DNA of 64,000 nt from JBCCAG01 sp050330955 (GCA_050330955.1 JBHJHJ010000003.1:12000-75999), one strand, 5' to 3'. Counted from the stretch's first letter, positions 44,681 to 54,104 are shown. Notes: a model not told the origin generated them from the sequence alone. Numbers and translations are program-made.

Positions 44681-45010
44681 TCACGCCATTTCATCGACGA
44701 GCTCTAGGTACTGATTTTCGGCGATCGCCTGATTAACCAAGTTAAATTTTCGGCGACAGTGGTTGTCCATGTGCAGCGGCAGTTCCTCATTTTTGATCAC
44801 AAAACTCATTTCGAGGTTGCGCTCTACTTCAGTCTCTACCCGGTGCGGGTAATTGCCGATGACCACCTCAACCGTAACCAGCTTAGCGAAGTTGACGCCC
44901 CCAGGAGCCTCCTTCGCGACAAGGTAATCACCTTTCTCGTAGATAACATTAAAGTTGCAGGCCTGAAGGACATCTGTGAGCAGTCGTCGAAGATTGTTGA
45001 GCGATGTCAT
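44681..45010 (-). CDS. Conserved hypothetical cyanobacterial protein
   Basis: 109 residues from ATG 45010 (MTSLNNLRRLLTDVLQ); a start at 45061 would add 17 residues. It is an alpha/beta protein with a Cys-containing N-terminal half and KLVTVEVVIGNYPHRVETEVE in the middle. No family name or catalytic motif recognised. Convergent with the FHA gene, 5 bases apart. Confidence 0.65.
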   Translation of the reverse strand: MTSLNNLRRLLTDVLQACNFNVIYEKGDYLVAKEAPGGVNFAKLVTVEVVIGNYPHRVETEVERNLEMSFVIKNEELPLHMDNHCRRKFNLVNQAIAENQYLELVDEMA

Positions 45011-45514
45011 TGACCTACATGCACTGACGTAACGAGCCATGGTTGAAAATAGCAGAGTCAAGGTCTAAGTTAAACAGTTGTTAGTCAAACGTGTATAGCC
45101 AGATGCACATCGAAAGCTGTCCTCAAGCTGCCCCTTGATGGATGATAGAGCACCCTTGAAGGCGGTCCTCCCTTAAAGGCTAGATCAAGAACTCCTCGTG
45201 GGTGAGGGGGGTAGCGGCTTAGAATATAATTGGTATGTTCGTACGCGTGACGTTTCGCTTGATTGGTAAACGAATACAGCGCTATGAATCGGTGTTGCAT
45301 CTAAGCGATCGAGGTCGAAACCCAAGCTTAAGGTAGGCTCTAACCCATACGTCTTGCCACAAGGCTAGTATATGCAGCTAGATTTTTCAAGTTGTTTAGC
45401 CGCGTCTTTGCCACAGGCTTAGGTGCGGACCAATCTCCTGTAGAGGATAAAACAGCAGCATGTTGAGAAGTGACGAGGTTTAAACTGTGAATCTGTAGTT
45501 GAGAGCAAGCGAGT
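45011..45514. other. 504-base intergenic region
   Basis: Divergent spacer between the small hypothetical gene and tmk. Several short frames exist on both strands but none shows a ribosome binding site or recognisable protein. No strong hairpin or repeat seen. Confidence 0.3.
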
Positions 45515-46216
45515 ATGCAGGGCAAGCTGATTGTATTCGAGGGGATAGAAGGGTGTGGAAAGACGACACAGCTTCAGCGCTTACAGCAGTGGCTAACGCA
45601 GCTCATCCCAGAGTGCCGTGTTGTCATGACCCGCGAGCCCGGTGGAACTGCGCTGGGGCAATCCCTGCGCCATATCCTACTAGCGCCTGCTGGAAAAACC
45701 TCTCAAGCGCTTGACATCCATCCGTCTACGGAGCTGTTGCTGTACGCTGCCGACCGGGCCCAACATGTTGCAACCCAGCTCATCCCAGAGCTAAAGTCGG
45801 GCTCGATTGTGCTTTGCGATCGCTTCACCGATTCCACAGTGGCCTACCAAGGATTTGGGCGAGGCTTGGATCGATCCACTATCGATAACCTGAATCAAAT
45901 TGCCACAGGAGGGCTGCAGAGCGATCTGACGCTGTGGCTTGATTTGGCAGTCGAGCAAGGGCTGGCGCGGGCTAAAGGACGCGGCCAAGCTGACCGCATG
46001 GAGCGGAGCAGCGCCGTCTTTCATCAGCGCGTGCGCGAAGGCTTTGTGGCGCTAGCGGCTGAATACCCCGATCGTATTGTTCGCATTGATGCCAGCAGCA
46101 GCGTAGACCAAGTGGCCTGCGCTATTCAAGCGGCCTTAAAGCCGTATATAGATCGGTGGCAGCTCAGCGCTCCAGCCCGTCGCCAATCCTACCGGCTCGA
46201 ATCTAAGTCAACGTAA
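45515..46216 (+). CDS. tmk: Thymidylate kinase
   Basis: 233 residues, normal length 205-215 plus a short C-terminal extension. Phosphorylates dTMP to dTDP. P-loop FEGIEGCGKTTQ near the N-terminus, DR(x)-motif LCDRFTDSTVAYQG and lid-like ARAKGRGQADRME. Followed by holB after 11 bases; tmk-holB pairing is common in bacteria. Confidence 0.95.
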   Translation: MQGKLIVFEGIEGCGKTTQLQRLQQWLTQLIPECRVVMTREPGGTALGQSLRHILLAPAGKTSQALDIHPSTELLLYAADRAQHVATQLIPELKSGSIVLCDRFTDSTVAYQGFGRGLDRSTIDNLNQIATGGLQSDLTLWLDLAVEQGLARAKGRGQADRMERSSAVFHQRVREGFVALAAEYPDRIVRIDASSSVDQVACAIQAALKPYIDRWQLSAPARRQSYRLESKST

Positions 46217-46227
46217 CCTGAGTCAAA

Positions 46228-47235
46228 ATGGATCTTTTCTCCACCCTCGTCGGACAGCCTCAGGCAACGGCCTTGCTTACTCAAGTCCTCTCCCGTGAGC
46301 GCATTGCGCCGGCCTATCTATTTGTGGGACCAGCCGGGATCGGGAAGCGGCTCGCAGCACGCCAGTTCGCTGCCGCGCTGCTGGCGCCTAAGCGGGGCTC
46401 ATCTGCCTTAGAGGCGACCAAACCAGACGCAGCAAACCCAGAAGGCGACGCAGAAACAGCCGAGCTAAAGTTCTATCCCGACCTCCTCTGCGTCGAGCCC
46501 ACCTATTTGCATAAAGGACAGCGGCTGACCGCTGCTGAAGCAGAATTGGCTGGCTTAAAGCGGCGATCGCCCCCGCTAATTCGCCTAGAGCAAGTGCGGG
46601 AAATCACCCGATTTTTGAGCCGTCCCCCGCTGCAAGCCCCCCGGTCGGTGGTGGTGCTCGACGGCGCGGAGGCCATGGCCGAAGCTGCTGCCAATGCCTT
46701 GCTTAAAACCTTAGAAGAGCCTGGGAACGCAACGCTGCTGCTGATCTCCCACAACCGGGATTTACTGCTGCCGACCTTGATCTCTCGCTGCCAGAGTATT
46801 CCATTTCAGCGGCTTAGTTATGAGGCAATGACAACCGTGCTGGCGCAGCTTGGGGAAGACGCGCTGCTGCAGCGTCCCGATTTATTAGCCTTGGCCCAGG
46901 GCAGCCCAGGACAGGCGATCGCCGCGCTGCAGCAGTGGAATAATTTGCCGGAAGAGCTGAGATTGGCCTTGGCCCATTTACCCACAGATTTGCGGCAGGC
47001 GTTGACCCTGGCGCGTCGCGTTACCACGGTGCTCGACGTTGAGGCCCAGCTCTGGGTAATAGACTACCTCCAGCATCAGGACTATTCGGCTCACCCCGCT
47101 TCGGGTGAAGGTTGGGCTACGGCTCAGCGTCGCCTGAAGATTCTAGAGCAGGCTCGTCAGCAGCTTCAGCGCTATGTGCAGCCGAGGCTCGTGTGGGAAG
47201 TTGCGTTTATGTCCCTCGCAGAGGCCCTGCCGTAG
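46228..47235 (+). CDS. holB: DNA polymerase III delta-prime subunit
   Basis: 335 residues. Clamp-loader subunit of the AAA+ family. Start LVGQPQATALLTQVLSRE, altered P-loop GPAGIGKRLAARQFA, sensor region VVVLDGAEAMAEAAANALLKTLEEP with the SRC arginine finger (LISRCQSIPFQRL). The insertion with YPDLLCVEPTYLHKGQRLTA is typical of cyanobacterial members. Cotranscribed with tmk. Confidence 0.95.
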   Translation: MDLFSTLVGQPQATALLTQVLSRERIAPAYLFVGPAGIGKRLAARQFAAALLAPKRGSSALEATKPDAANPEGDAETAELKFYPDLLCVEPTYLHKGQRLTAAEAELAGLKRRSPPLIRLEQVREITRFLSRPPLQAPRSVVVLDGAEAMAEAAANALLKTLEEPGNATLLLISHNRDLLLPTLISRCQSIPFQRLSYEAMTTVLAQLGEDALLQRPDLLALAQGSPGQAIAALQQWNNLPEELRLALAHLPTDLRQALTLARRVTTVLDVEAQLWVIDYLQHQDYSAHPASGEGWATAQRRLKILEQARQQLQRYVQPRLVWEVAFMSLAEALP

Positions 47236-47260
47236 GTTAGATTTTGCTAAAAGCGATACG

Positions 47261-48697
47261 TCAGAAGCGATACGTCAGCGCTAGCGCCCAGTCGTCCTCG
47301 GACTGCGTCAAGCTGATCTGCTGAATGAATTCTCGAAAGTAGAACCGACGCTCTGTTTCTGAGAGATCAAGCCAGAACTGGGGAAGTGAAACCGTCTGCG
47401 TGATAGACAGTAAGCTAGCGGGGGGAAGCTGCCCGACTTTGGCCTGTAGGGCCGCGATCTCGGTCTGCAGCCGGTAAGCCCGGAGGGTGCTCGTCTGCTC
47501 ATCTAGGATACCTTGGTCTTTGAGCGGACCGAGCTGCGCTAAGATATGCTGCTTCTCAGCAATCTGATGGGTTAAGTTCATCTTGATGGCCTCCACGGGG
47601 GGTGGGGCAGATTGGCCAACCGTGTGGGCCAACTCGCTACAAATCCGCGCGATGGTTCGCTCTAAGACCTCAGCATAGGGTAGGGACACGCAGCGATTCC
47701 CCTCGTTAGATTGGGGGCCATAGGGGCAGTGACTTGGTCGCAGATAGAGATAAGTTTTAATCCGCTGACGGCCTCGCTTGCAGGTGGTCTGGCCCACGGT
47801 CATCGGGGTCTGGCAACGACCGCAGACCACTAGCCCCGCCAGCGATCGCGGCGCGGTGCTAGTCCGGGGCCTGAACTGCCGATTACGACGCATAACCCGG
47901 TCAATTTGCGCGGCTTCGTCCCTCGAAAGGATGGGGGCATGGGTATTGGGAATAACATCGCCATTGTGATAGGCCAAATCACCGCGATAAACGGGGCTAG
48001 AGAGCCAGCGATTGCCGGTCGACACTGAAATTGTTTTGCGGTGTACTTCAGCGAGGTGACGTACCGCTCCCCGCAAGGAGCCGTACAGTAAGAAGTGGTC
48101 AAAAAAGGCCCTGACGACTGTAGCAGCGCTGCGATCGAGGCTGTAGCGGTCGGGGCCGCGCCTGTAGCCATAAGGGGCTTTTCCCGGAGGGGGCTGTCCC
48201 TGGATGCGGGTTTTGGCGTGTCCCTGCTGAATGCGCTGCCGCCGCTGCTGCTGCTCTATCGCTTGGGCAAGCTGCAGCCCTGAGGAGAGTGCCTCAGCAT
48301 CTACTGGACTGCCTAAAGCGGGAGTATCTAGAGCGGGAGGATTTAGAGCGGAAGGATTTAGAGCGGGAGGATTTAGAGCGGAACTGTCCAGAGCGGAACT
48401 GTCCAGAGCGGAATCTACAACGGCTTCTGCGGCAACCCGGACTGGAATATTAAGCTGAGAGAATTCTGCTAGGCGATCGCTCACCGCCTGTAGAGATTCA
48501 CCCAAATCAGCAAGCTGGTAGACCAGGACAACGTCTACCGCTTGGGGATTTTGGCGACAGTCTTGGACCATTTGCTGGAGCTGATGGCGGTCCTGAATGT
48601 CCTGATAGACCCGGTCAGCCGACTGCCGCCACTGGTTGAGCGGATCAGTACTCGACTCAACGGCGGCATAGGGGCGGTAGTGGTAGGCAAAGATCAT
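47261..48697 (-). CDS. Serine-recombinase homologue with a degenerate catalytic domain
   Basis: 478 residues. The large-serine-recombinase parts are clear: the Recombinase domain (GKAPYGYRRGPDRYSLDRSAA to LSRDEAAQIDRVMRRN), a zinc ribbon (CGRCQTPM, later HCPYG and RCVSLP), then a coiled-coil tail. The N-terminal resolvase part is abnormal: MIFAYHYRPYAAVESS replaces the YxRVS block with its catalytic Ser, and QLADLGES replaces the LxRLxR arginines. It should bind DNA but probably cannot cut it. It follows phzF with 12 bases between, and an internal 15-bp repeat array codes for a linker (SALDS/PALNP repeats). Confidence 0.8.
   Translation of the reverse strand: MIFAYHYRPYAAVESSTDPLNQWRQSADRVYQDIQDRHQLQQMVQDCRQNPQAVDVVLVYQLADLGESLQAVSDRLAEFSQLNIPVRVAAEAVVDSALDSSALDSSALNPPALNPSALNPPALDTPALGSPVDAEALSSGLQLAQAIEQQQRRQRIQQGHAKTRIQGQPPPGKAPYGYRRGPDRYSLDRSAATVVRAFFDHFLLYGSLRGAVRHLAEVHRKTISVSTGNRWLSSPVYRGDLAYHNGDVIPNTHAPILSRDEAAQIDRVMRRNRQFRPRTSTAPRSLAGLVVCGRCQTPMTVGQTTCKRGRQRIKTYLYLRPSHCPYGPQSNEGNRCVSLPYAEVLERTIARICSELAHTVGQSAPPPVEAIKMNLTHQIAEKQHILAQLGPLKDQGILDEQTSTLRAYRLQTEIAALQAKVGQLPPASLLSITQTVSLPQFWLDLSETERRFYFREFIQQISLTQSEDDWALALTYRF
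48315..48420. repeat. 15-bp tandem repeat inside the recombinase gene
   Basis: Units near GAGCGGGAGGATTTA and GAGCGGAACTGTCCA follow each other in frame at 48331-48405, with looser copies at each side. On the coding (minus) strand they give five-residue repeats such as SALDS and PALNP, a flexible linker between the N-terminal domain and the Recombinase domain. Confidence 0.85.
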
Positions 48698-48709
48698 TAC
48701 CGCTGGCCC

Positions 48710-49516
48710 TTAGTTCACTAGCTTGCCCTTCAAGATCGTCACCGCTTGTCCCCGCAGCCCGACGCGATCGCCCCGGCAGTAGACCTGGATCTCTCCGCCG
48801 CGGGGGGACGCTTGGTAAGCCGACAGGACGTCTTTCCCAAGACGGTCCTGCCAAAACGGTCCCAAGGCGCAGTGGGCCGACCCGGTGACGGGATCTTCAT
48901 CAATGCCCGACCCCGGTGCAAAGAAGCGGGAGATAAAGTCGTAGCCGGCATCAGCACTAGGTTCCAAGCTTGACTCGGTAAGGCTGGTGACGATTACGCC
49001 GCGTACAGGCAGCGATCGCAGTTTGACAAAGTCAGGCTGGAGCTGACGCACCGCCGCCTCAGACGGGAGTTCTATCAGGTAATCAAACCGGCTTTTTCCC
49101 GCAAAAATAATCTCTGCTCCCAAGGCTTCCGCTAGCCCCTCGGGAGCAGCGGTCTCAAATATCGGCGTGGCAGGGAAATCCAGTTCGATCCACCCGTCCA
49201 CTTGACGAGCGGTGAGCAAGCCACTGCGAGTTTCAAACTGGGCAACTTCAGCAGGGGGCAGGTGTCCTTCGGTCCACAGCACGTGGGCACCGGCCAGAGT
49301 CGCGTGGCCGCAGAGGTCCACTTCAGTTTGGGGGGTAAACCATCGCAGGCTGAAGCGATCGCCCTGGCGGATTAGGAACGCCGTTTCAGACAAGTTCATC
49401 TCCTGGGCCACCTGCTGCATCCAGGCTTCAGGGCGTGGTGAGGTCAAAATACATACCGCAGCCGGGTTGCCAGCAAACGGACGGGCGGTGAAGGCATCAA
49501 CCTGGCTGATTTGCAT
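48710..49516 (-). CDS. PhzF-family isomerase/epimerase
   Basis: 268 residues from ATG 49516 (GGAG upstream); earlier in-frame starts are weaker. PhzF-like fold made of two similar halves. N-terminal QVDAFTARPFAGNPAAVC with active Glu in MNLSETAFL, substrate loop LRWFTPQTEVDLCGHATLA, C-terminal IDEDPVTGSAHCALGPFW. Members isomerise small metabolites such as trans-2,3-dihydro-3-hydroxyanthranilate; here the substrate is unknown and no phenazine genes are near. Confidence 0.88.
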   Translation of the reverse strand: MQISQVDAFTARPFAGNPAAVCILTSPRPEAWMQQVAQEMNLSETAFLIRQGDRFSLRWFTPQTEVDLCGHATLAGAHVLWTEGHLPPAEVAQFETRSGLLTARQVDGWIELDFPATPIFETAAPEGLAEALGAEIIFAGKSRFDYLIELPSEAAVRQLQPDFVKLRSLPVRGVIVTSLTESSLEPSADAGYDFISRFFAPGSGIDEDPVTGSAHCALGPFWQDRLGKDVLSAYQASPRGGEIQVYCRGDRVGLRGQAVTILKGKLVN

Positions 49517-49576
49517 AGCAAAGGACTCCATGGGTGGGGGTGAGAGATACCGCGATAGCAACAGGAGTAGCCCCCC

Positions 49577-50305
49577 TTACTCTAAACCAGGCAGGGTGGA
49601 TTGGAGCGGGGGTGGAGCCAGTGGCGGTAGGGACTCCAGCGGTGGACCAGAGGCGAGCTTGTGGGCATGACGGGTAGTTTCAGGGAGGCGATAGCGGGTG
49701 GTGCAGCCCATCACGTAATCTACGGCGCTCTTTAAACTAATGCGATGCCCCGGTGAGATGTAAAGGGGCTTCGTCCCATGCCGCGTTCTTAGCACCGCGC
49801 CAATGACTTCGTCCCGGTGCCGTAGAGGAACCCATTCCCCTTTTGGTTCTGGCACCTCTTCGTGGGATCCTATCAGCCGCGACTTGGCTACGCCGATGGC
49901 CGGAATGTCGGTCAATAGCCCCAAATGACAGCCAATGCCAAATCGGCGGGGGTGGGCCAGCCCTTGCCCGTCGCACAGCAGTAAATTGGGCAGCACGGCG
50001 AGCTGATTGAGGGCTTCTAGCACCGCAGGAATTTCGCGGAAGGACAGCAGCCCTGGAATGTAGGGAAACGTCGTCGGACGGCGGGCGATCGCCCGGTCTA
50101 CGACCGTTAGGCTAGGGAAGGCCAGCACAGCAACCGCTGCCCGCGTCACGCTGCCCCCTGACTCAAAGCCCACATCAACGCCAGCCACGTGGGTCACCTC
50201 GTCAAGCTGATCCTCTAGAATGACTTGGCCCTGAAGCTGGTGCTGTAGGGCGATCGCCGCTTCCCGGGTTTCGGGCCATGGACCGAGGTCAAAGTGGTGC
50301 GTCAC
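49577..50305 (-). CDS. nfi: Endonuclease V
   Basis: 242 residues if started at GTG 50305. Cuts DNA near deaminated bases such as hypoxanthine. Motifs: VAGVDVGFES (catalytic Asp), FPYIPGLLSFREIP, LLCDGQGLAHPRRFGIGCHLG (second Asp), GVAKSRLIG (Lys). A longer frame from ATG 50359 passes through the ugd terminator hairpin, so that start is rejected. The C-terminus is Pro-rich. Confidence 0.9.
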   Translation of the reverse strand: MTHHFDLGPWPETREAAIALQHQLQGQVILEDQLDEVTHVAGVDVGFESGGSVTRAAVAVLAFPSLTVVDRAIARRPTTFPYIPGLLSFREIPAVLEALNQLAVLPNLLLCDGQGLAHPRRFGIGCHLGLLTDIPAIGVAKSRLIGSHEEVPEPKGEWVPLRHRDEVIGAVLRTRHGTKPLYISPGHRISLKSAVDYVMGCTTRYRLPETTRHAHKLASGPPLESLPPLAPPPLQSTLPGLE

Positions 50306-50328
50306 TGCCGGTGAATTCCCTACACGAC

Positions 50329-50354
50329 AAAAGGCAGACCGAAATGGCCTGCCT
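50329..50354 (-). terminator. Intrinsic terminator of ugd
   Basis: On the minus strand AGGCAGGCC-ATTTC-GGTCTGCCT forms a 9-bp stem (one G-T pair) followed directly by TTT, 64 bases after the ugd stop. The canonical form supports an end of the ugd transcript before nfi. Confidence 0.8.
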
Positions 50355-50417
50355 CTCATCCTATCGTGCTTGCTGAAGAGCGATCACCGGCAAGAGACGG
50401 CGATCGCTCAGAGCACT

Positions 50418-51800
50418 CTAGCGGCCAACGCCCACGTACGAGAATCCAGCAGCCTCAACCGCCTTGCGGTCTAGGAAGTTGCGGCCATCGATCATGATGG
50501 GTGAATTCATCACCTTGGCGAGGTCTTCGAAGTCGATGTCCTTGAACTGTTTCCAGTCGGTTACCAGCACCAGAGCGTCGCAGCTATCCGCCAACAGCCT
50601 GATATCTGTTTCAACGCTGACGTTGGATAGACCATGGCGCATCCCCGTTTGGGAAACCAGCGGGTCATAGGCCTTGACCTTTGCGCCGAGGCGAGTGAGC
50701 TGCTCCACCAGCGTTAGAGCCGGTGCGTCGCGCATGTCGTCGGTATCGGGCTTAAAGGTCAAACCTAGAAGACCAACGGTCTTACCCTTCAAGATTTTGA
50801 GCACCTGCTGCAGCTTTTCAACCACAATTAGCCGCTGCCGCTTGTTTACGTCCACGGCGGCCTTCAGCAGTTGGGCGTCGTAGCCATAGTCGTCAGCGGT
50901 ATGGATTAGGGCCGCTACATCTTTCGGGAAGCAGGAACCGCCCCAGCCCAGACCGGCCTGCAGGAACTTCTTACCGATGCGGGAATCAAGGCCGATGCCC
51001 TGAGCCACTTGGGTCACGTCGGCGCCGACGCGATCGCAGATATTGGCGACTTCGTTGATAAAGCTGATCTTGGTCGCCAAGAACGTGTTGGCGGCGTACT
51101 TGACCATCTCAGCCGAGCTGAGGTCAGTCGTGACCACAGGCACCGTGGGCATGGAGGAGTCTTCAGCAAACTGGCGGGACACGATGGGCGCGTAGAGGTC
51201 TTTCATCATGGCAATGGCGCGATCGCTGTTGCCGCCTAGCACGATCCGATCGGGGTTAAACGTGTCGTAGATTGCAGACCCTTCCCGCAGAAACTCGGGG
51301 TTACTGACCACGTCAAAATCGACCTCGGGGAGAGCGGGCTCGCCGCCACCGCCGGCAGGAACCAGCTCCTTCTGACGTTCAGCGACGCCGTCCATCACAA
51401 TCATGCGGACCCAGTCGCCTGAACCGATAGGAACGGTCGACTTGTTAACAATGACCTTGTAGCCGCCGTTTAGGTGAGACCCGATACCGCGGGCTACCGC
51501 CTCAACGTAGCGCGTGTCGCTCTCGCCCGTAGGTAGCGGTGGAGTTCCTACTGCAATAAATAAAATCTCACCGTGACCGACGCCAGCACCCAAGTCAGTG
51601 GTGAACTGAATACGCCCGCCCTCAATAGCCTCATGCATCAGCTCTGATAAACCAGGCTCAAAAATGGGCGATTGTCCAGACTGCATCAGCCGAACTTTTT
51701 CTTCGTTGTTATCAACGCAAATGACGTCGTGGCCGATTCGAGCAAGGCAGACGCCCGTTACAAGACCAACGTATCCAGTACCAATAACACAAACTCGCAT
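50418..51800 (-). CDS. ugd: UDP-glucose 6-dehydrogenase
   Basis: 460 residues. Oxidises UDP-glucose to UDP-glucuronate with two NAD+. N-terminal Rossmann GTGYVGLVTG, catalytic Cys in GLGWGGSCFPKD, hinge and C-terminal UDP-binding LLGLTFKPDTDDMRDAPAL. Its product is the substrate of the next gene upstream in order (51943-52896), so the pair makes UDP-xylose. 142 bases separate the two genes, and they read in the same direction. Confidence 0.96.
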   Translation of the reverse strand: MRVCVIGTGYVGLVTGVCLARIGHDVICVDNNEEKVRLMQSGQSPIFEPGLSELMHEAIEGGRIQFTTDLGAGVGHGEILFIAVGTPPLPTGESDTRYVEAVARGIGSHLNGGYKVIVNKSTVPIGSGDWVRMIVMDGVAERQKELVPAGGGGEPALPEVDFDVVSNPEFLREGSAIYDTFNPDRIVLGGNSDRAIAMMKDLYAPIVSRQFAEDSSMPTVPVVTTDLSSAEMVKYAANTFLATKISFINEVANICDRVGADVTQVAQGIGLDSRIGKKFLQAGLGWGGSCFPKDVAALIHTADDYGYDAQLLKAAVDVNKRQRLIVVEKLQQVLKILKGKTVGLLGLTFKPDTDDMRDAPALTLVEQLTRLGAKVKAYDPLVSQTGMRHGLSNVSVETDIRLLADSCDALVLVTDWKQFKDIDFEDLAKVMNSPIMIDGRNFLDRKAVEAAGFSYVGVGR

Positions 51801-51942
51801 AGACTTACTCCTTATATATCCTAGAGGTAGAAAAAATGATACATGCGCACCGAATCAAACTTGATAATGAAGCCATAGCCCCAAGCAACTCTTCGTTATG
51901 CCCTCAAGGCCCTGGATTTTGGCATTATCCCAACGAAGACAG

Positions 51943-52896
51943 CTAAACCTTAACCTGTTCGCAATGGGTCGAATCAATGCGATCGCGGAAATCGTTGATG
52001 GTGTACTTCAATCCCTCAGCCAAAGGGACTGTAGGTGACCAGTTGAGGAACTTTCTCGCTTTGGTGATATCGGGCTGACGACGACGAGGATCGTCTTGAG
52101 GCAGTGGCTTGTATTGAAGCTCTGCGTCGGGATTTATCATGCCCTGAATCGCCTGGGCGAGTTCTAGAATGGTGTACTCGTCTGGATTGCCCAAGTTGAT
52201 TGGACCGATATGGTCGCCATTCATCAGCTTCATCAGACCTTCGACTAGATCTGATACATAGCAGAAGCTGCGGGTTTGAGAGCCGTCTCCATACACCGTT
52301 AAGGGCTGCCCCCTAAGGGCTTGAACCACGAAGTTGCTGACGACTCGGCCATCGTTTTCCAACATGCGCGGTCCATAAGTATTAAAGATGCGTGCAACCC
52401 GAACCTCAACGTCATTCTGACGGTGATAGTCAAATGCCAGGGTCTCAGCAACCCGCTTGCCTTCGTCATAACAGCTCCGTATACCGATAGTATTGACGTT
52501 GCCCCGATATTCTTCAGGCTGCGGATGAACATCTGGGTCCCCGTAAACCTCAGACGTCGAAGCCAGGAGTAGCCGAGCTTTGATGCGCTTGGCCAAGCCC
52601 AACATGTTGAGGGTGCCCATCACGTTGGTTTTGATGGTTTTTACAGGGTTGTACTGGTAGTGAACTGGAGACGCTGGGCAGGCCAGGTGATAGATCTGAT
52701 CAACCTCTAAGCGAATGGGCTCAGTAATATCGTGGCGGATGAGCTCAAAGAAGGGACTGTCTAGCCATTTGAGAACGTTGGTTTTGCGGCCAGTGTAAAA
52801 GTTGTCAAGGCAAATCACCTCTTCTCCAGCTTCCATAAGCCGGTCAATGAGATGAGAGCCGATGAAACCGGCGCCTCCAGTCACAAGGATTCTCAT
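51943..52896 (-). CDS. UDP-glucuronate decarboxylase (UDP-xylose synthase)
   Basis: 317 residues. Extended SDR with TGGAGFIGSH, catalytic YxxxK in SCYDEGKR and the UXS signatures YHLACPASPVHYQYNPVKTIKTN and GDGSQTRSFCYVSDLVEG. It decarboxylates UDP-glucuronate to UDP-xylose for exopolysaccharide or surface glycan synthesis. Works with the adjacent Ugd. Confidence 0.93.
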   Translation of the reverse strand: MRILVTGGAGFIGSHLIDRLMEAGEEVICLDNFYTGRKTNVLKWLDSPFFELIRHDITEPIRLEVDQIYHLACPASPVHYQYNPVKTIKTNVMGTLNMLGLAKRIKARLLLASTSEVYGDPDVHPQPEEYRGNVNTIGIRSCYDEGKRVAETLAFDYHRQNDVEVRVARIFNTYGPRMLENDGRVVSNFVVQALRGQPLTVYGDGSQTRSFCYVSDLVEGLMKLMNGDHIGPINLGNPDEYTILELAQAIQGMINPDAELQYKPLPQDDPRRRQPDITKARKFLNWSPTVPLAEGLKYTINDFRDRIDSTHCEQVKV

Positions 52897-53477
52897 ATTC
52901 TTCTCAATTTCCTATAAATAAATTTGTATATTGCAAGCCCGCACCTGCTAAGGAGTCCAACATAACAACTAACGCAGATTTCGCAAAAAGCAGGCGTGCG
53001 TGAGACGAGGACGCGATAGTAGGACCTACTCCCGCAGCTATGACTCAGACTAGAATCTGTAAGCCTGAGCTTGGGCGGCTTAGCACGAGTAAACAGCTCA
53101 GAAACACCACACAGTTAAAGATACATCCACAACAATGCATGTTAAGTGAGCCGTTTGAAGCAGCGAGAGCCCACAACGATGACTTTGCAAGATCTTTGAA
53201 CTTCTGCTGCCCTTGCCTAAGATTCGAAGAAGATTTTATTGTCGACCACCTTACATCAGACATTGGCGCTGGCGGTGGCCGATGGTAGATCTCAAGCCGA
53301 AGATAGACATTGCTGAGTATTGCCGAGGGCGCGATCGCATAAGGGGCTAGGTACTGGTAAAATTAAGTTAGTTGAAGAGACTACCCTTCTAAACAATGGA
53401 AGGTTTACATGCACGGCGCTGGTGTGGCTCCATACACGCGACAGGTGGTGCATACGGAACTAGAGTACGGAGAAAAT
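52897..53477. other. 581-base divergent intergenic region, uxs / petE
   Basis: No convincing gene; an 82-codon frame at 53040-53288 has no homology. The petE promoter is expected here; AT-rich GGTAAAATTAAGTTAG at 53355-53370 is a candidate -10 area. No classical copper-responsive operator was recognised. Confidence 0.35.
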
Positions 53478-53879
53478 ATGCAATTTAGAACATCATTTCA
53501 AAGACTGGGAATCCTGGTGTCTGTTCTCTTGGTAGCGATCGCTACTATTCTTGTCCCGGCATCTCCGGCGGCAGCAGAGACCTACGAAGTTAAGATGGGT
53601 GCTGACTCTGGCCAGCTCAGATTCGTTCCTAACGATCTGACCATTAGCCCTGGCGATACGGTCAACTTTGTGATGAACAAGCTTGCACCTCACAACGTTG
53701 TCTTTGACAAGACGCCTGGCGGCATCAGTGCAGATTCGCTCTCTGCAAAGAACCTCATGTTCGCTCCGGGTGAAACGGCCACGGTTTCCTTCCCTGGCGA
53801 TGCTCCCACAGGTGAGTACTCATTTTATTGCACCCCTCACCGTGGTGCTGGTATGAACGGTAAGATCACCGTCCAGTAG
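53478..53879 (+). CDS. petE: Plastocyanin
   Basis: 133 residues from ATG 53478 (CGGAG upstream); the in-frame ATG at 53409 lies in the leader. Signal peptide of about 33 residues ends at AAA-ETYEV, giving a mature copper protein of ~100 residues that carries electrons from cytochrome b6f to photosystem I in the lumen. Copper ligands H72, C118, H121 and M126 are intact (PHNVVF, YCTPHRGAGM). Single gene, ended by the hairpin at 54029-54050. Confidence 0.96.
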   Translation: MQFRTSFQRLGILVSVLLVAIATILVPASPAAAETYEVKMGADSGQLRFVPNDLTISPGDTVNFVMNKLAPHNVVFDKTPGGISADSLSAKNLMFAPGETATVSFPGDAPTGEYSFYCTPHRGAGMNGKITVQ

Positions 53880-54028
53880 GGCATTTTAGCCATCGCCAGA
53901 AGTCTTTGTGCGATGGCTCGCCGCTTCGCTCCAGGATTGTTCGGTTTAGCACCAAAAATGTCCTAAGCGAAGTGGCCAGCGATATAGTATGACGACTCGC
54001 GTTGTCTAAGCGCTGGTCTTATCGAGGG

Positions 54029-54065
54029 CGGCAAGGCTCAAGCCTTGCCGCTCTTAATGCTTTTT
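54029..54065 (+). terminator. Hairpin terminator after petE
   Basis: CGGCAAGGCT-CA-AGCCTTGCCG forms a 10-bp stem about 150 bases after the petE stop. A T-run (GCTTTTTATTA) follows nine bases later. It may also serve the convergent speA gene. Confidence 0.65.
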
Positions 54066-54104
54066 ATTAGAGCATGGGATTTCGGCGAAAAAACCTCCAC
54101 CGAG

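Noticed and set aside
53040..53288. 82-residue plus-strand frame before petE
   Set aside because: No homology or ribosome binding site and unremarkable composition; likely chance in an intergenic region.
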